Assembly (NCBI RefSeq): GCF_014649035.1
Contig: NZ_BMSG01000019.1
Location: 1 to 64,000 of the forward strand
From: Streptomyces sindenensis
Lineage (GTDB): Bacteria > Actinomycetota > Actinomycetes > Streptomycetales > Streptomycetaceae
DNA length: 64,000 nucleotides
Direction of reading: 5' to 3'
This document shows positions 32,779-42,214 of the stretch, in pieces; within the stretch, counting starts at the first letter, position 1, and each line of letters opens with the position of its first letter. The notes beneath the pieces are model-generated. The model worked only from the letters and a program-made list of their open reading frames with translations. It was not told the DNA's origin and made no database searches. A program made the translations under genes and the position numbers.

Positions 32779-34245
32779 ATGACGAGTTCGGGGACCAATT
32801 CGGGGGCGGATCCGCATCTCCCGTCGGCAGAATCGCTCTCTCCGGCCTGGGAGTTGCTGCTGCCCGCCGCCGCGCCGGCGCGCGGGCGGGGGCGCGCACT
32901 GCGGTCCGCGCTCCGCGAGGCCGTCCGCTCCGGCCGTCTCGCGGGCGGCACGCGGCTGCCCTCCAGTCGTGAGCTCGCCGCCGATCTGGGGGTCTCGCGG
33001 GGCCTGGTCACCGAGGCGTACGAGCAGCTCACCGCGGAGAGCTATCTGCGCAGCGGGCGGGGCGCGGGCACGTGGGTGAGCGAGGGCGTACGCGCGGCGG
33101 AGCGTCCCGTACGCGACCGAGCGCCGGGGGCGGAGGGCGCACGGGTGGACTTCCGGCCCGGCACCCCAGATCTGTCCCTCTTCCCGCGCAGCGCGTGGGC
33201 GGCCGCCCAGCGGACGGTGTTCGGCCGGCTGCCGCACGGCGCGCTGGGCTACCCCGATCCGCGCGGCCTGCCGGAGCTGCGCGAGGCCCTGGCCGGACTG
33301 CTCGCCCGGCGGCGGGGTGTGGTGGCCGATCCGGAGCGGCTGGTGGTCTGCTCGGGGGTGGCCCAGGCGACGACCCTGCTCGGCTTCGTCCTCCGGGACG
33401 AGGGCGTGGTCTCGGTCGGGGTGGAGGATCCGGGCAGTCCCGAGCACTCCTCGCTGTTCGCGGCGACCGGTCTGGGCACGGTCCCGCTCCCCCTCGACGA
33501 CGAGGGTCTCGCTCTCGCGCCCCTGGAGCGCTCCGGCGTACGCGCGGTGGTGACCACGCCCGCGCACCAGTTCCCCACCGGCATCGGCTACTCCGCGCGG
33601 CGGCGCGGCGAACTGCTCGGCTGGGCGCGGGACGCGGACGCCGTGATCATGGAGGACGACTACGACGGGGACTTCCGGTACGACCGGGCCCCGGTGGGCG
33701 CCTTGCAGGGGCTGGATCCCGAGCGGGTCGTGTACACCGGATCCGTGAGCAAGTCGCTGGCCCCCGGTCTGCGGCTCGGCTGGCTGGTCGCCCCCGCCGC
33801 GCTCACGGAGCGCATCGTCGCCCGCAAGCGGACCATGGACCTGGGCAACCCGGTGCTCGACCAGGCCGTCCTGGCCGATTTCATCGTGCGCGGCGGATAC
33901 GACCGGCAGTTGCGGCGCTGCCAGCGGGCCTACCGGGAACGGCGGGACGCGATGGTGGCCGCGCTCGGCGAACACTTCCCCGGCACGGCGGTCAGCGGCA
34001 TCGCGGCGGGGCTGCACATCATTGCCCGGCTGCCGACGCGGTACGGCCCCGAGGACGTCTTCCTGGAGCGGGCGGCGGGGGCGGGCATCGCCCTGCGGCT
34101 GCTGAGCGACTGCGGGACGGACGGCTCCGGGGACGGCGGCCTGCCGCTCGTTCTCGGGTACGCCCATCTCGCCCCCGGCGACATCGCCCGGGGAGTCGCG
34201 GCGCTGGCGGAGGCATGGCGGACCGGACGGACCGGCTCCGGCTGA
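32779..34245 (+). CDS. MocR/PdxR-family regulator (GntR head, aminotransferase-like body)
   Basis: A 488-residue fusion. Residues 35-100 form a GntR winged helix (GGTRLPSSRELAADLGVSRGLVTEAYEQL, seen in parts) and the rest is a class-I aminotransferase fold. The PLP lysine is in TGSVSKSLAPGLRLGW, and DYDGDFRYD is the cofactor-contact region. Family members sense PLP, often controlling vitamin B6 or GABA genes. Here the divergent target is an EamA exporter. An inverted repeat follows the stop. Confidence 0.92.
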   Translation: MTSSGTNSGADPHLPSAESLSPAWELLLPAAAPARGRGRALRSALREAVRSGRLAGGTRLPSSRELAADLGVSRGLVTEAYEQLTAESYLRSGRGAGTWVSEGVRAAERPVRDRAPGAEGARVDFRPGTPDLSLFPRSAWAAAQRTVFGRLPHGALGYPDPRGLPELREALAGLLARRRGVVADPERLVVCSGVAQATTLLGFVLRDEGVVSVGVEDPGSPEHSSLFAATGLGTVPLPLDDEGLALAPLERSGVRAVVTTPAHQFPTGIGYSARRRGELLGWARDADAVIMEDDYDGDFRYDRAPVGALQGLDPERVVYTGSVSKSLAPGLRLGWLVAPAALTERIVARKRTMDLGNPVLDQAVLADFIVRGGYDRQLRRCQRAYRERRDAMVAALGEHFPGTAVSGIAAGLHIIARLPTRYGPEDVFLERAAGAGIALRLLSDCGTDGSGDGGLPLVLGYAHLAPGDIARGVAALAEAWRTGRTGSG

Positions 34246-34274
34246 CCGGCCGGGGCGGGGCCCCTCCCGGCCGG
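34246..34274. terminator. hairpin after the MocR gene
   Basis: CCGGCCGGG (34246-34254) and CCCGGCCGG (34266-34274) are perfect inverted repeats around an 11-nt GC-rich loop, directly after the TGA. Confidence 0.75.
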
Positions 34275-34331
34275 CCTGCTGGACGACCGCCCGACCCGGC
34301 TGCGCCCGTCCGGCCCCGGCCGACGGGCGCC

Positions 34332-34353
34332 GTTCACCCGGGGTTCGGGCTGC
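34332..34353 (+). promoter_or_regulatory. PHO-box-like direct repeat upstream of phoD
   Basis: GTTCACCCGGG (34332-34342) is followed at once by GTTCGGGCTGC (34343-34353). PhoP of Streptomyces binds direct repeats of 11-nt units with a GTTCACC core. The first unit matches fully and the second keeps GTTC. It lies about 107 bp before the PhoD start, consistent with induction under phosphate limitation. Confidence 0.6.
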
Positions 34354-34459
34354 GGCCGCCGCAAGGCACTAGGCATGGCCCAGACCGGCTCCGTACCGGG
34401 CGAGGCCGCGGCCTTCCCCGTACGGTGCACCGCCCGACCACCTCCCTGGAGGCGCTTCG

Positions 34460-36052
34460 ATGTCCCACCGTCCGCACCGTCCGCTCGCTTCCTCTCCCGG
34501 CCGCCGTGCCGTCCTGCGCGGTTCGCTGATCGCCCCGGCAGCCCTCGCCCTCCCGCCCGCGGTCGCCTCGGCGGCCCCCGCGCTGCACCTGGCAGGGCGG
34601 CCCGAGGCGTCCTGGGGTGTGCAGGTGGGCGGCGTCACCTCCTCGTCGGCGCTGCTGTGGGTGCGCTCGGACCGGCCGGCCCGGATGCTGGTGGAGACGT
34701 CGGCGACCGAGTCGTTCCGGCGGGTCCGCCGGTGGCACGGGCCGTCGATCGGGCCCGGAACGGACTTCACGGGGACCACGCCGCTGTACGGTCTGCCGCC
34801 GGGCGAGCAGGTGCACTACCGCGTGACGCTCGCCGATCCGGCCGATCCGCGCCGTACCGGAAAGCCGGTGTACGGGACGTTCCGCACCGCTCCGGCGCGG
34901 CGCCGGTCCGGGGTGCGTTTCCTGTGGTCGGGCGATATCGCGGGGCAGGGCTGGGGCATCAATCCGGACATCGGCGGCTACCGGGTGTACGAGGAGATGC
35001 GCCGCCTGGACCCGGACTTCTTCCTGTGCAGCGGCGACAGCATCTACGCCGACGGTCCGCTGGAGGAGAGCGTGGCGCTGCCGGACGGCCGGATCTGGCG
35101 CAACGTCATGACCGAGGAGAAGGCGAAGGTCGCCGAGACGCTGGACGAGTACCGGGGCAACTTCCGCTACAACCTGCTCGACCGGAACGTCCGCCGCTTC
35201 AACGCGCAGGTGCCCTCCGTCGTGCAGTGGGACGACCACGAGGTGCGCAACAACTGGTATCCCGGCCAGATCCTCGACGACGCCCGCTACACGGAGAAGA
35301 ACGTGGACATCCTCGCGGCGCGCTCCTCGCGGGCCTTCCGGGAGTACGTGCCGCTCGCGCCGTCGCACGGTTCCGGGCACCGGTCGCGGATGTACCGGGC
35401 CGTCCACCACGGGCCGCTGCTCGACGTGTTCGTCCTCGACATGCGGTCGTACCGCAACGCCAACTCCCCCAATCGGCAGCCCGACGACACGACGGGCATC
35501 CTCGGGGCCGAGCAGTTGCGGTGGCTGAAGCGGTCGCTCGCCGCCTCCCGGGCGGAGTGGAAGGTGATCGCCGCCGACATGCCGCTCGGCCTGGTGGTCC
35601 CGGACGGTGCGACGAACTTCGAGGCCGTGGCTCAGGGTGACCCCGGAGCCCCGCTCGGGCGGGAGCTCCAGATCGCCGAGCTGCTCCGCTTCGTCAAGCA
35701 CCACAGGATCACCGGCACCGTGTGGCTGACGGCCGACGTCCACTACACCTCGGCCCAGCACTACGCGCCGGAGCGGGCGGCGTTCAAGGACTTCGCCCCG
35801 TTCTGGGAGTTCGTGTCGGGCCCGCTGGCCGCGGGCGGCTTCCCTGCCAACGCGCTGGACGGCACGTTCGGCCCCGACCGGGTCTTCGTGCGGGCCCCCG
35901 ACCGGGCCAACGTCTCGCCGATGGAGTCGCCGCAGTACTTCGGCGAGGTGGAGATCGACGGGGGCAGTGCGGAGCTGACGGTGCGACTGCGGGCCGAGGG
36001 CGGGTCGGTTCTGTTCACGAAGGTGCTCCGGCCGGGCCGCGTCGGCCAGTAG
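34460..36052 (+). CDS. phoD: Tat-secreted PhoD-type alkaline phosphatase/phosphodiesterase
   Basis: A 530-residue secreted metallophosphatase. Residues 1-40 are a twin-arginine signal (GRRAVLRGSLIAP, then ASAAP). A PhoD N-terminal beta domain (about 48-145) precedes the catalytic domain with WSGDIAGQG, CSGDSIYADGP, WDDHEVRNNW and TADVHYTSAQHY, which supply metal ligands. It releases phosphate from phosphate esters outside the cell. The ATG at 34460 follows GGAGGC. A PHO-box-like repeat is upstream. Confidence 0.92.
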   Translation: MSHRPHRPLASSPGRRAVLRGSLIAPAALALPPAVASAAPALHLAGRPEASWGVQVGGVTSSSALLWVRSDRPARMLVETSATESFRRVRRWHGPSIGPGTDFTGTTPLYGLPPGEQVHYRVTLADPADPRRTGKPVYGTFRTAPARRRSGVRFLWSGDIAGQGWGINPDIGGYRVYEEMRRLDPDFFLCSGDSIYADGPLEESVALPDGRIWRNVMTEEKAKVAETLDEYRGNFRYNLLDRNVRRFNAQVPSVVQWDDHEVRNNWYPGQILDDARYTEKNVDILAARSSRAFREYVPLAPSHGSGHRSRMYRAVHHGPLLDVFVLDMRSYRNANSPNRQPDDTTGILGAEQLRWLKRSLAASRAEWKVIAADMPLGLVVPDGATNFEAVAQGDPGAPLGRELQIAELLRFVKHHRITGTVWLTADVHYTSAQHYAPERAAFKDFAPFWEFVSGPLAAGGFPANALDGTFGPDRVFVRAPDRANVSPMESPQYFGEVEIDGGSAELTVRLRAEGGSVLFTKVLRPGRVGQ

Positions 36053-36362
36053 CCGGGGGCGTCGGCCGGCGAACGGCGGCTTCGGCGAGGGCCGTTGTCC
36101 GTGGCGGCCGAGTGCGCCGAGCGCTGCGGGACGGGCGGGATCGAGCCGATTGCAGGCTCGCGGCCACGGCGGGGCGCACGGGCTGGTCCCCGACGGTCCG
36201 CCAGGCCGCCCGCCTGCTCGCCACGTTCGGCGTGCGGAAGGATAAAGGAACGACCACCCCGGAATCTGACCGAAAAGCGACGATAGGCGACCAGATCAAC
36301 ACGTAACCCATCAGTCACAAGGCGTTCGCGATCAGGCAACACCGTTCGTTCACCGTGGGGAT
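36053..36362. other. 310-bp intergenic region
   Basis: I see no convincing gene. The first two thirds are GC-rich without clear codon bias. The last 120 bp are more AT-rich and probably hold the promoter of the ACT-GNAT gene. GTTCGTTCACC at about 36344-36354 resembles half a PHO box but has no adjacent second unit. Confidence 0.5.
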
Positions 36363-37799
36363 ATGACTGATGTGACCTCCGCGAAGAGCGCCCGCCGCCC
36401 GCACCACTGGCGACGGGACCTGATCGAACTGGCCGCCCTGTTCACCGCCGTGGCCGTGGCCGACGCGATCGCCAACCTGATCGGACACCAGCCGGACGGC
36501 CCCTACCTGCTCATGGCCTCGGCGGCGGCGCTGGTGGCCACGGCCGCGTTCCACACCTGGTGGGCCCGACGCCACAGTCACGCGCCCCCGCCGGACGAGA
36601 CGGACGCCGCGCCGGCCGGAACCGGCGCGGCGGGCGGGATCGCTACGACGGCGAGCGGGGCCGAGGGTGCCGGCGAAGGCGAGGCGGGCGACGCCGGGGA
36701 GGCCGGGACCACGCTGTGGCGGATGCGGACGACGGTGCTCGACGCCCCGGGCAGTCTGGCCGCGCTGTGCACGGCGCTCGCCGGGCTCCGCGTCGACATC
36801 CTCACCCTCCAGACGCACCCGCTCGCCGAGGGCACCGTCGACGAGTTCCTGCTGCGGGCCCCGGCCACGCTCCCGGCACAGGAGCTGTCCCGGCGGATCG
36901 CCGCCGCGGGCGGCACCTCCACCTGGATCGAGCGGGCGGACGCCCACGACCTGGTGGACACCCCGACCCGGGTGCTGTCGCTGGCCACCCGGACGGCGCT
37001 GGACGCCGCCGAGCTGCCGCTCGCCCTGCGGCAGTTGCTCGGCCGGTGCACGATCCACTCGCTGCCGGCCGTCTCCGTCACGGGCCGCTCGACCGGGCAG
37101 AGCGCCCCGGTCGAGGGCGTGCTGGAGGAGACGGTGATGCGGCTGCGGGACCCGTCCGGCGGGGTGATCTCCGTCGAGCGGCCCTATCTGCCGTTCACAC
37201 CGACCGAGTTCGCCCGGGCGCGCGCCCTGGTCGAGCTGGATGCCCGGCTCGGTCCCCGTGTGCCGCGCAGCGAGGACGTCCTCACGCTGCCCGAGGGCAA
37301 CGCGATCACCGTGCGCCGCGCTGACCGCGCCGATCTCGCCGCCGCCCGCGCCATGCACGACCGCTGCTCGCAGAACACCCTGGGCCTGCGCTACCACGGT
37401 CCCGTCGCGGACGCCGACCGCTACCTCGACCATCTGCTGAGCCCCCGCTTCGGCCGCACCCTGGCGGTGCAGACGGCGTCGGGCAGGCTGGTGGCGCTGG
37501 GCCACCTGCTCTGGGACGGCGACGAGACCGAGGTGGCCCTCCTCGTCGAGGACGACTGGCAGCGCCGGGGCATCGGCTCCGAGCTGCTCCGCCGCCTGGT
37601 GGCGCTGGCCGAGGAGGCGGGCTGCGACAGCGTCTACGCGGTGACGCAGTCCCGCAACACCGGCATGGTGGCCGCGATGCGCGCGCTGGCGCTGCCCCTC
37701 GACTACCAGATCGAGGAGGGGACGCTCGTCATCACCGCCCGGCTGACGAGTGAAGAGGCCGCTCAGCCTGCCGTGCCGACGGAACGGGCCCGTCGCTGA
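36363..37799 (+). CDS. membrane-anchored ACT-domain/GNAT fusion acetyltransferase
   Basis: A 478-residue protein with an unusual layout. Two probable transmembrane segments lie at about 20-65, then an Ala/Gly/Glu linker, an ACT-like ligand domain at about 118-192 (RMRTTVLDAPGSLAALCTALA), a second ACT-like or linker region at about 200-280, and a C-terminal GNAT domain at about 314-465 with the acetyl-CoA loop QRRGIG (400-405). Soluble ACT-GNAT proteins in actinobacteria are amino-acid-controlled lysine acetyltransferases; the membrane anchor is extra. Its last 68 bp overlap the convergent transsulfuration gene. Confidence 0.82.
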   Translation: MTDVTSAKSARRPHHWRRDLIELAALFTAVAVADAIANLIGHQPDGPYLLMASAAALVATAAFHTWWARRHSHAPPPDETDAAPAGTGAAGGIATTASGAEGAGEGEAGDAGEAGTTLWRMRTTVLDAPGSLAALCTALAGLRVDILTLQTHPLAEGTVDEFLLRAPATLPAQELSRRIAAAGGTSTWIERADAHDLVDTPTRVLSLATRTALDAAELPLALRQLLGRCTIHSLPAVSVTGRSTGQSAPVEGVLEETVMRLRDPSGGVISVERPYLPFTPTEFARARALVELDARLGPRVPRSEDVLTLPEGNAITVRRADRADLAAARAMHDRCSQNTLGLRYHGPVADADRYLDHLLSPRFGRTLAVQTASGRLVALGHLLWDGDETEVALLVEDDWQRRGIGSELLRRLVALAEEAGCDSVYAVTQSRNTGMVAAMRALALPLDYQIEEGTLVITARLTSEEAAQPAVPTERARR

Positions 37800-38946
37800 G
37801 CGCCTGGCACAGATCCGCCCACAGGTCCTCGACGTCCTCCAGGCCGACCGACATCCGCAGCAGCCGGTCGCCGACTCCGGCCGCCCGCCGGTCTCCCTCC
37901 TCCACGATGCGGTGGCTGATGGAGGCCGGGTGCTGGATCAGCGAGTCCACGCTGCCGAGGCTGACGGCGGGCGTGATGAGCCGCACCCCGGAGATCACCC
38001 GGTGCGGGTCCCCGTACACCTCGAAGGAGATCATCGCGCCGCCGATCCTCGGGTAGTGCACCCGGGCGATCCGCGGGTCGGCGGTGAGCCTGCGGGCGAG
38101 TTCGGCGGCGCTCGTCGAGGCCGCCCGGACGCGTACCGGCAGCGTGGACAGGCCGCGCAGCAGCAGATAGCCGGCCAGCGGGTGCAGCACCCCGCCGGTG
38201 GCGAACCGCACCTGGCGCAGGGTCGCGGCGAACTCCTCGTCGCAGGCGACGACACCGCCCATGACGTCCCCGTGGCCGCCGAGGTACTTGGTGGCGCTGT
38301 GCAGGACGATGCGGGCGCCGTGTTCGACGGGGCGCTGCAGGACGGGGGTGGCGAAGGTGTTGTCGACCAGCAGCGGCACGGTTCCGCAGGCGTGGGCGAC
38401 GGCCCGGATGTCGACCTCGGCCAGCGTCGGGTTGGCCGGCGTCTCGACCATCACGAGGCCGGTGTCCGGGCGGATGGCGTCGGCGATGCCCGCCGGGTCG
38501 GTCCAGGTCACCTCGGTGCCCAGCAGTCCGGCGCCGAGCAGATGGTCGCTGCACCCGTAGAGCGGGCGGACCGCGACGACATGGCGCAGCCCCTGGCTCG
38601 CGCGGGCGAGCAGGACGGCGGTGAGCGCGGCCATCCCGCTGGCGAAGGCGACCGCGCTGTCGGTCCCCTCCAGCCGGGCGAGCGCCGTCTCGAAGCGGCC
38701 CGTGGTGGGGTTGTCGAGCCGGGCGTAGACCGGCGGCCCGTCCGGGAGGGAGCCGGTGGTGGCGAAGGCGTCGATACGCATCGCCTCGTCGCGCGAGTCG
38801 TAGGAGGGGTACGTGGTGGACAGGTCGATCGGCGGGGCGTGCACGCCGAGGGAGGCGAGGTCGTCGCGTCCGGCGTGCACGGCTTCGGTGGCGAGAGCCC
38901 TGGACGGGGTGGGAGCAGGGGGCGTCATCGAGACTTCGTTGTCCAT
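37732..38946 (-). CDS. transsulfuration-type PLP enzyme (cystathionine gamma-synthase/lyase family)
   Basis: A 404-residue Cys/Met-metabolism PLP enzyme. YARLDNPTTGRFETALARLE, the PLP-lysine motif HSATKYLGGHGD, GGVLHPLAGYLLLRGLSTL and SLGSVDSLIQHPA are family signatures. Whether it is a cystathionine gamma-synthase, cystathionine gamma-lyase or methionine gamma-lyase cannot be told by eye. It is divergent from an Lrp regulator, often seen with catabolic lyases. An internal ATG at 38928 is an alternative start. Confidence 0.9.
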   Translation of the reverse strand: MDNEVSMTPPAPTPSRALATEAVHAGRDDLASLGVHAPPIDLSTTYPSYDSRDEAMRIDAFATTGSLPDGPPVYARLDNPTTGRFETALARLEGTDSAVAFASGMAALTAVLLARASQGLRHVVAVRPLYGCSDHLLGAGLLGTEVTWTDPAGIADAIRPDTGLVMVETPANPTLAEVDIRAVAHACGTVPLLVDNTFATPVLQRPVEHGARIVLHSATKYLGGHGDVMGGVVACDEEFAATLRQVRFATGGVLHPLAGYLLLRGLSTLPVRVRAASTSAAELARRLTADPRIARVHYPRIGGAMISFEVYGDPHRVISGVRLITPAVSLGSVDSLIQHPASISHRIVEEGDRRAAGVGDRLLRMSVGLEDVEDLWADLCQALSDGPVPSARQAERPLHSSAGR

Positions 38947-38962
38947 GGCGTCACTCTGAACA

Positions 38963-39001
38963 GTTACCGGTTCGTAGCGGCCCTGCGCCGTGTTACGTTC
39001 G
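38963..39001. promoter_or_regulatory. repeated GTTAC..TTCG boxes in the Lrp/lyase divergent promoter
   Basis: GTTACCGGTTCG (38963-38974) and GTTACGTTCG (38992-39001) are related direct repeats 29 bp apart in the 59-bp gap between the divergent starts. They are candidate Lrp/AsnC half-sites. Confidence 0.35.
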
Positions 39002-39005
39002 CTGT

Positions 39006-39485
39006 ATGTCCGATTCTGTCGCTCTGGATCCGGTGGATCTGCAGATTCTGCGGCTGTTGCAGAACGATGCGCGGACCACGTACCGCGAGCTGGCGGCCGA
39101 GGTCGGCGTGGCCGCTTCGACCTGTCTGGACCGGGTGGCCCGGCTGCGCCGCAGCGGGGTGATCCTCGGGGACCAGTTGCGCCTCGACCCGGCGAAGCTC
39201 GGCCGGGGCCTCCAGGCGCTGCTGCTGGTGCAGGTCAGGCCGCACCGCCGGGAGTTGATCGGGCCGTTCGTCGACCGGATCAGGTCGCTGCCGGAGTCGC
39301 GTGCGCTGTTCCACCTCACCGGCCCCGACGACTATCTGGTGCAGGTGGCGGTGGCGGACGCGGCGGATCTGCAACGGCTGGTGCTGGACGAGTTCACCTC
39401 GCGCCGGGAGGTGGCCCGGGTGGACACCCGGCTGATCTTCCAGCAGTGGGAGTGCGGTCCCCTGCTTCCGCCCGCCGCGAACTGA
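39006..39485 (+). CDS. Lrp/AsnC-family transcriptional regulator
   Basis: A 159-residue regulator with an N-terminal helix-turn-helix (LDPVDLQILRLLQNDARTTYRELAAEVGVAAST, seen in parts) and a RAM ligand domain (LLVQVRPHRRE, HLTGPDDYLVQVAVAD). It probably controls the divergent transsulfuration gene in response to a sulfur amino acid. Confidence 0.9.
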   Translation: MSDSVALDPVDLQILRLLQNDARTTYRELAAEVGVAASTCLDRVARLRRSGVILGDQLRLDPAKLGRGLQALLLVQVRPHRRELIGPFVDRIRSLPESRALFHLTGPDDYLVQVAVADAADLQRLVLDEFTSRREVARVDTRLIFQQWECGPLLPPAAN

Positions 39486-39554
39486 CCGGCCGGGTCCGGC
39501 CACCCCGCACCCCCGGTGGTGACGGGAGAGCCACCACCGTACGAGGATGTCCGC

Positions 39555-41243
39555 ATGTCAGACACTTCGAGCAGCGCGCTGCCCCGTCAGGTCGCCGACG
39601 CCTACGTCGACGCACTCATCGAACTCGACCCCATCACGGGCACCTTTCTGGGTGTGCCCGAAAGCTCGCGCCGACTGCCCGACTTCTCGCCGGCCGGCCA
39701 GGAGGCGGTCGCCGAGCTCATCCGCAGGACTCTGCGGGAGCTGGACGCGGCGGAGCGGCGGCCCGGTGCGGACAGCGATGCCGAGCGGCGCTGCGGCCGC
39801 CTCCTGCGGGAGCGGCTGACGGCGGAACTCGCCGTGCACGAGGCCGAGGAGGGGCTGCGGGCCGTCTCCAATCTGTCGTCGCCCGCCCACAGCATCACCG
39901 AGGTTTTCACCCTCACGCCGACCGCGACGGACGAGGACTGGGCGGCGGTCTTGGAGCGCCTGCGCGCGGTGCCCGCCGCGTACGAGGGGTACCGCGCCTC
40001 GCTCGCGCTCGGTCTGGAGCGCAAGCTGTACGGCGGTCCGCGCGCGACCACCACCTTCGTCGGGCAGCTCACGCAGTGGGGCGGGGAAGGCGAGGGCGAG
40101 GGGTTCTTCGCCGAGTTCGTCGCGCCGGGCCCCGCGTCCCTGCGGGCCGAGCTGGACGAGGCCGCCGGGCGGGCGACGGCCTCGGTGCTCGGGCTGCGGG
40201 ACTGGATGCGCGACGTGTACGCCCCGGCGATCGAGGGCTCCCCCGATCCGGTCGGCCGGGAGCGGTACGCCCGCTGGTCGCGGCTGTACAACGGCACCGA
40301 CCTGGATCTCGACGAGGCGTACGCGTACGGCTGGTCGGAGTACCACCGGCTGCTCGCCGAGATGAAGGGGGAGGCCGAGAAGGTACTGCCCGGGGCCGGG
40401 CCCTGGGAGGCGCTCGCCCACCTCGATGTGCACGGCAAGCACATCGAGGGGGTCGACGAGGTCCGCGACTGGCTCCAGGGCCTGATGGACGAGGCGATCG
40501 AGGCGCTGGACGGCACCCACTTCGACCTCGCGGAGCGCGTACGGAAGGTGGAGTCCCGGATCGCCCCGCCCGGCGGGGCCGCCGCGCCGTACTACACCAG
40601 CCCCTCCGAGGACTTCTCCCGCCCGGGGCGCACCTGGCTGCCCACCATGGGCGAGACCCGTTTCCCGGTGTACGACCTGGTCTCCACCTGGTACCACGAG
40701 GGCGTTCCCGGCCACCACTTGCAGCTCGCGCAGTGGACGCACGTCGCCGACACCCTCTCCCGCTACCAGGCCTCGGTCGGCATGGTCAGCGCGAACGCCG
40801 AGGGCTGGGCGCTGTACGCGGAGCGGCTGATGGACGAGCTGGGCTTCCTGCCCGACCCGGAGCGGCGGCTCGGCTACCTGGACGCCCAGATGATGCGCGC
40901 CTGCCGCGTGATCGTCGACATCGGCATGCACCTGGAGCTGGAGATCCCGGCGGACTCCCCCTTCCACCCCGGCGAGCGCTGGACCCCCGATCTGGCCCAG
41001 GAGTTCTTCGGCAACCACAGCGGCCGCCCCGCCGACTTCGTGGAGAGCGAGCTGACCCGCTATCTGTCGATGCCCGGCCAGGCCATCGGCTACAAGCTGG
41101 GCGAGCGCGCCTGGCTGCTCGGCCGGGAGAACGCTCGCGCCGCGCACGGCGACGCCTTCGATCTGAAGGCGTGGCACATGGCGGCGCTCTCGCAGGGATC
41201 GCTGGGTCTGGACGATCTGGTGGACGAGCTGTCGCGGCTCTGA
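39555..41243 (+). CDS. DUF885-family putative metallopeptidase
   Basis: A 562-residue protein of the DUF885 family, related to M32/M3-like zinc peptidases. The probable zinc motif is YHEGVPGHHLQLAQ, followed by EGWALYAERLMDELGF. It has no signal peptide, so it is cytoplasmic. The substrate is unknown. I chose the ATG at 39555, which gives SDTSSSALPRQVADAYVD. It stands 70 bp after the Lrp gene on the same strand. Confidence 0.88.
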   Translation: MSDTSSSALPRQVADAYVDALIELDPITGTFLGVPESSRRLPDFSPAGQEAVAELIRRTLRELDAAERRPGADSDAERRCGRLLRERLTAELAVHEAEEGLRAVSNLSSPAHSITEVFTLTPTATDEDWAAVLERLRAVPAAYEGYRASLALGLERKLYGGPRATTTFVGQLTQWGGEGEGEGFFAEFVAPGPASLRAELDEAAGRATASVLGLRDWMRDVYAPAIEGSPDPVGRERYARWSRLYNGTDLDLDEAYAYGWSEYHRLLAEMKGEAEKVLPGAGPWEALAHLDVHGKHIEGVDEVRDWLQGLMDEAIEALDGTHFDLAERVRKVESRIAPPGGAAAPYYTSPSEDFSRPGRTWLPTMGETRFPVYDLVSTWYHEGVPGHHLQLAQWTHVADTLSRYQASVGMVSANAEGWALYAERLMDELGFLPDPERRLGYLDAQMMRACRVIVDIGMHLELEIPADSPFHPGERWTPDLAQEFFGNHSGRPADFVESELTRYLSMPGQAIGYKLGERAWLLGRENARAAHGDAFDLKAWHMAALSQGSLGLDDLVDELSRL

Positions 41244-41300
41244 CCGGGCCGGCGGTACGTACGGTCCGGAGTCTCCTCAGGTGAAGAAGGGCAGCATGTC

Positions 41301-42182
41301 ATGACCGAGCGCAACGGATTCCTCTTCTGCGCCGACCCGTTGAGGGCGTCGCGGCCCGATCCGCAGTTCGCCGAGGACCTCGCGGCGGCGCGCGCGGCGG
41401 GCGGCCGGATCGCCCTGCTCGATCATGACGCGCTGCTCGCCGGGGACGCGGCCGGGGCGGTGGCCCGGGTCGCGCGGGACTCCGGACCGTACTGGTATCG
41501 AGGCTGGATGATCCCCTCCGCCCGGTACGCGGAGCTGGAGACGGCGCTCGGTGCGCGGGGCTGCTCCCTGCTCACCGACGCCGCCGGCTATCGGCGGGCG
41601 CATGAACTCCCCGGCTGGTACGAGGAGTTCGACGGGCTGACGCCGCGCAGCGTCTGGTGCTCCGTGGCTCCGGGGGATCCGTCACCCTCCCCCGACGGGC
41701 TGGCCGGGCTCGCGGCGCCCCTGGGGCCGGGGCCCGGCATCGTGAAGGACTTCGTGAAGTCCCGCAAGCACGAGTGGGACGAGGCCTGTTACGTACCGGC
41801 GCTGGCGGACCGCAAACAACTGGCTTCCGTGGTGGGCCGGTTCGTCGAACTCCAGGGTGACTTCCTCGCGGGCGGATTGGTGCTGCGGGCGTTCGAGCCG
41901 TTCGCCGCGGGCGGCGAGGCGCGGGTGTGGTGGGTGGACGGGGAGGCGGTCCTCGTCACCGCCCACCCGGACACCCCCGGCCTGCGCCCCGTCCCCGAAC
42001 TCCCCTCCGTGCGGGATGCGGTGGGCCGCCTCGGGCTGCGCTGGGTCACCACCGACCTGGCGTTGCGCGAGGACGGGGTGTGGCGGGTGGTGGAGGTCGG
42101 CGACGGTCAGGTCAGCGGATGTCCCGCCGGGGCGGGGACGGACGAGCTGTTCGCCGTGCTCGCGGCTGCCTCGGCGCGCTGA
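41301..42182 (+). CDS. ATP-grasp domain protein
   Basis: A 293-residue protein with an ATP-grasp-like C-terminal half: IVKDFVKSRKHEWDEACYVP, a GGLVLRAFEPF segment, ARVWWVDGEAVLVTAH, and WRVVEVGDGQVSG for metal and ATP. It belongs to a group of stand-alone bacterial ATP-grasp proteins of unknown role. It begins 57 bp after the DUF885 gene. Confidence 0.75.
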   Translation: MTERNGFLFCADPLRASRPDPQFAEDLAAARAAGGRIALLDHDALLAGDAAGAVARVARDSGPYWYRGWMIPSARYAELETALGARGCSLLTDAAGYRRAHELPGWYEEFDGLTPRSVWCSVAPGDPSPSPDGLAGLAAPLGPGPGIVKDFVKSRKHEWDEACYVPALADRKQLASVVGRFVELQGDFLAGGLVLRAFEPFAAGGEARVWWVDGEAVLVTAHPDTPGLRPVPELPSVRDAVGRLGLRWVTTDLALREDGVWRVVEVGDGQVSGCPAGAGTDELFAVLAAASAR

Positions 42183-42214
42183 GCCCCCGAGTCCGCGCCT
42201 GGACTCGTCGGGGT

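Noticed and set aside
36344..36354. PHO box upstream of the ACT-GNAT gene
   Set aside because: Only one GTTCACC-like unit is present, with no adjacent 11-nt partner.
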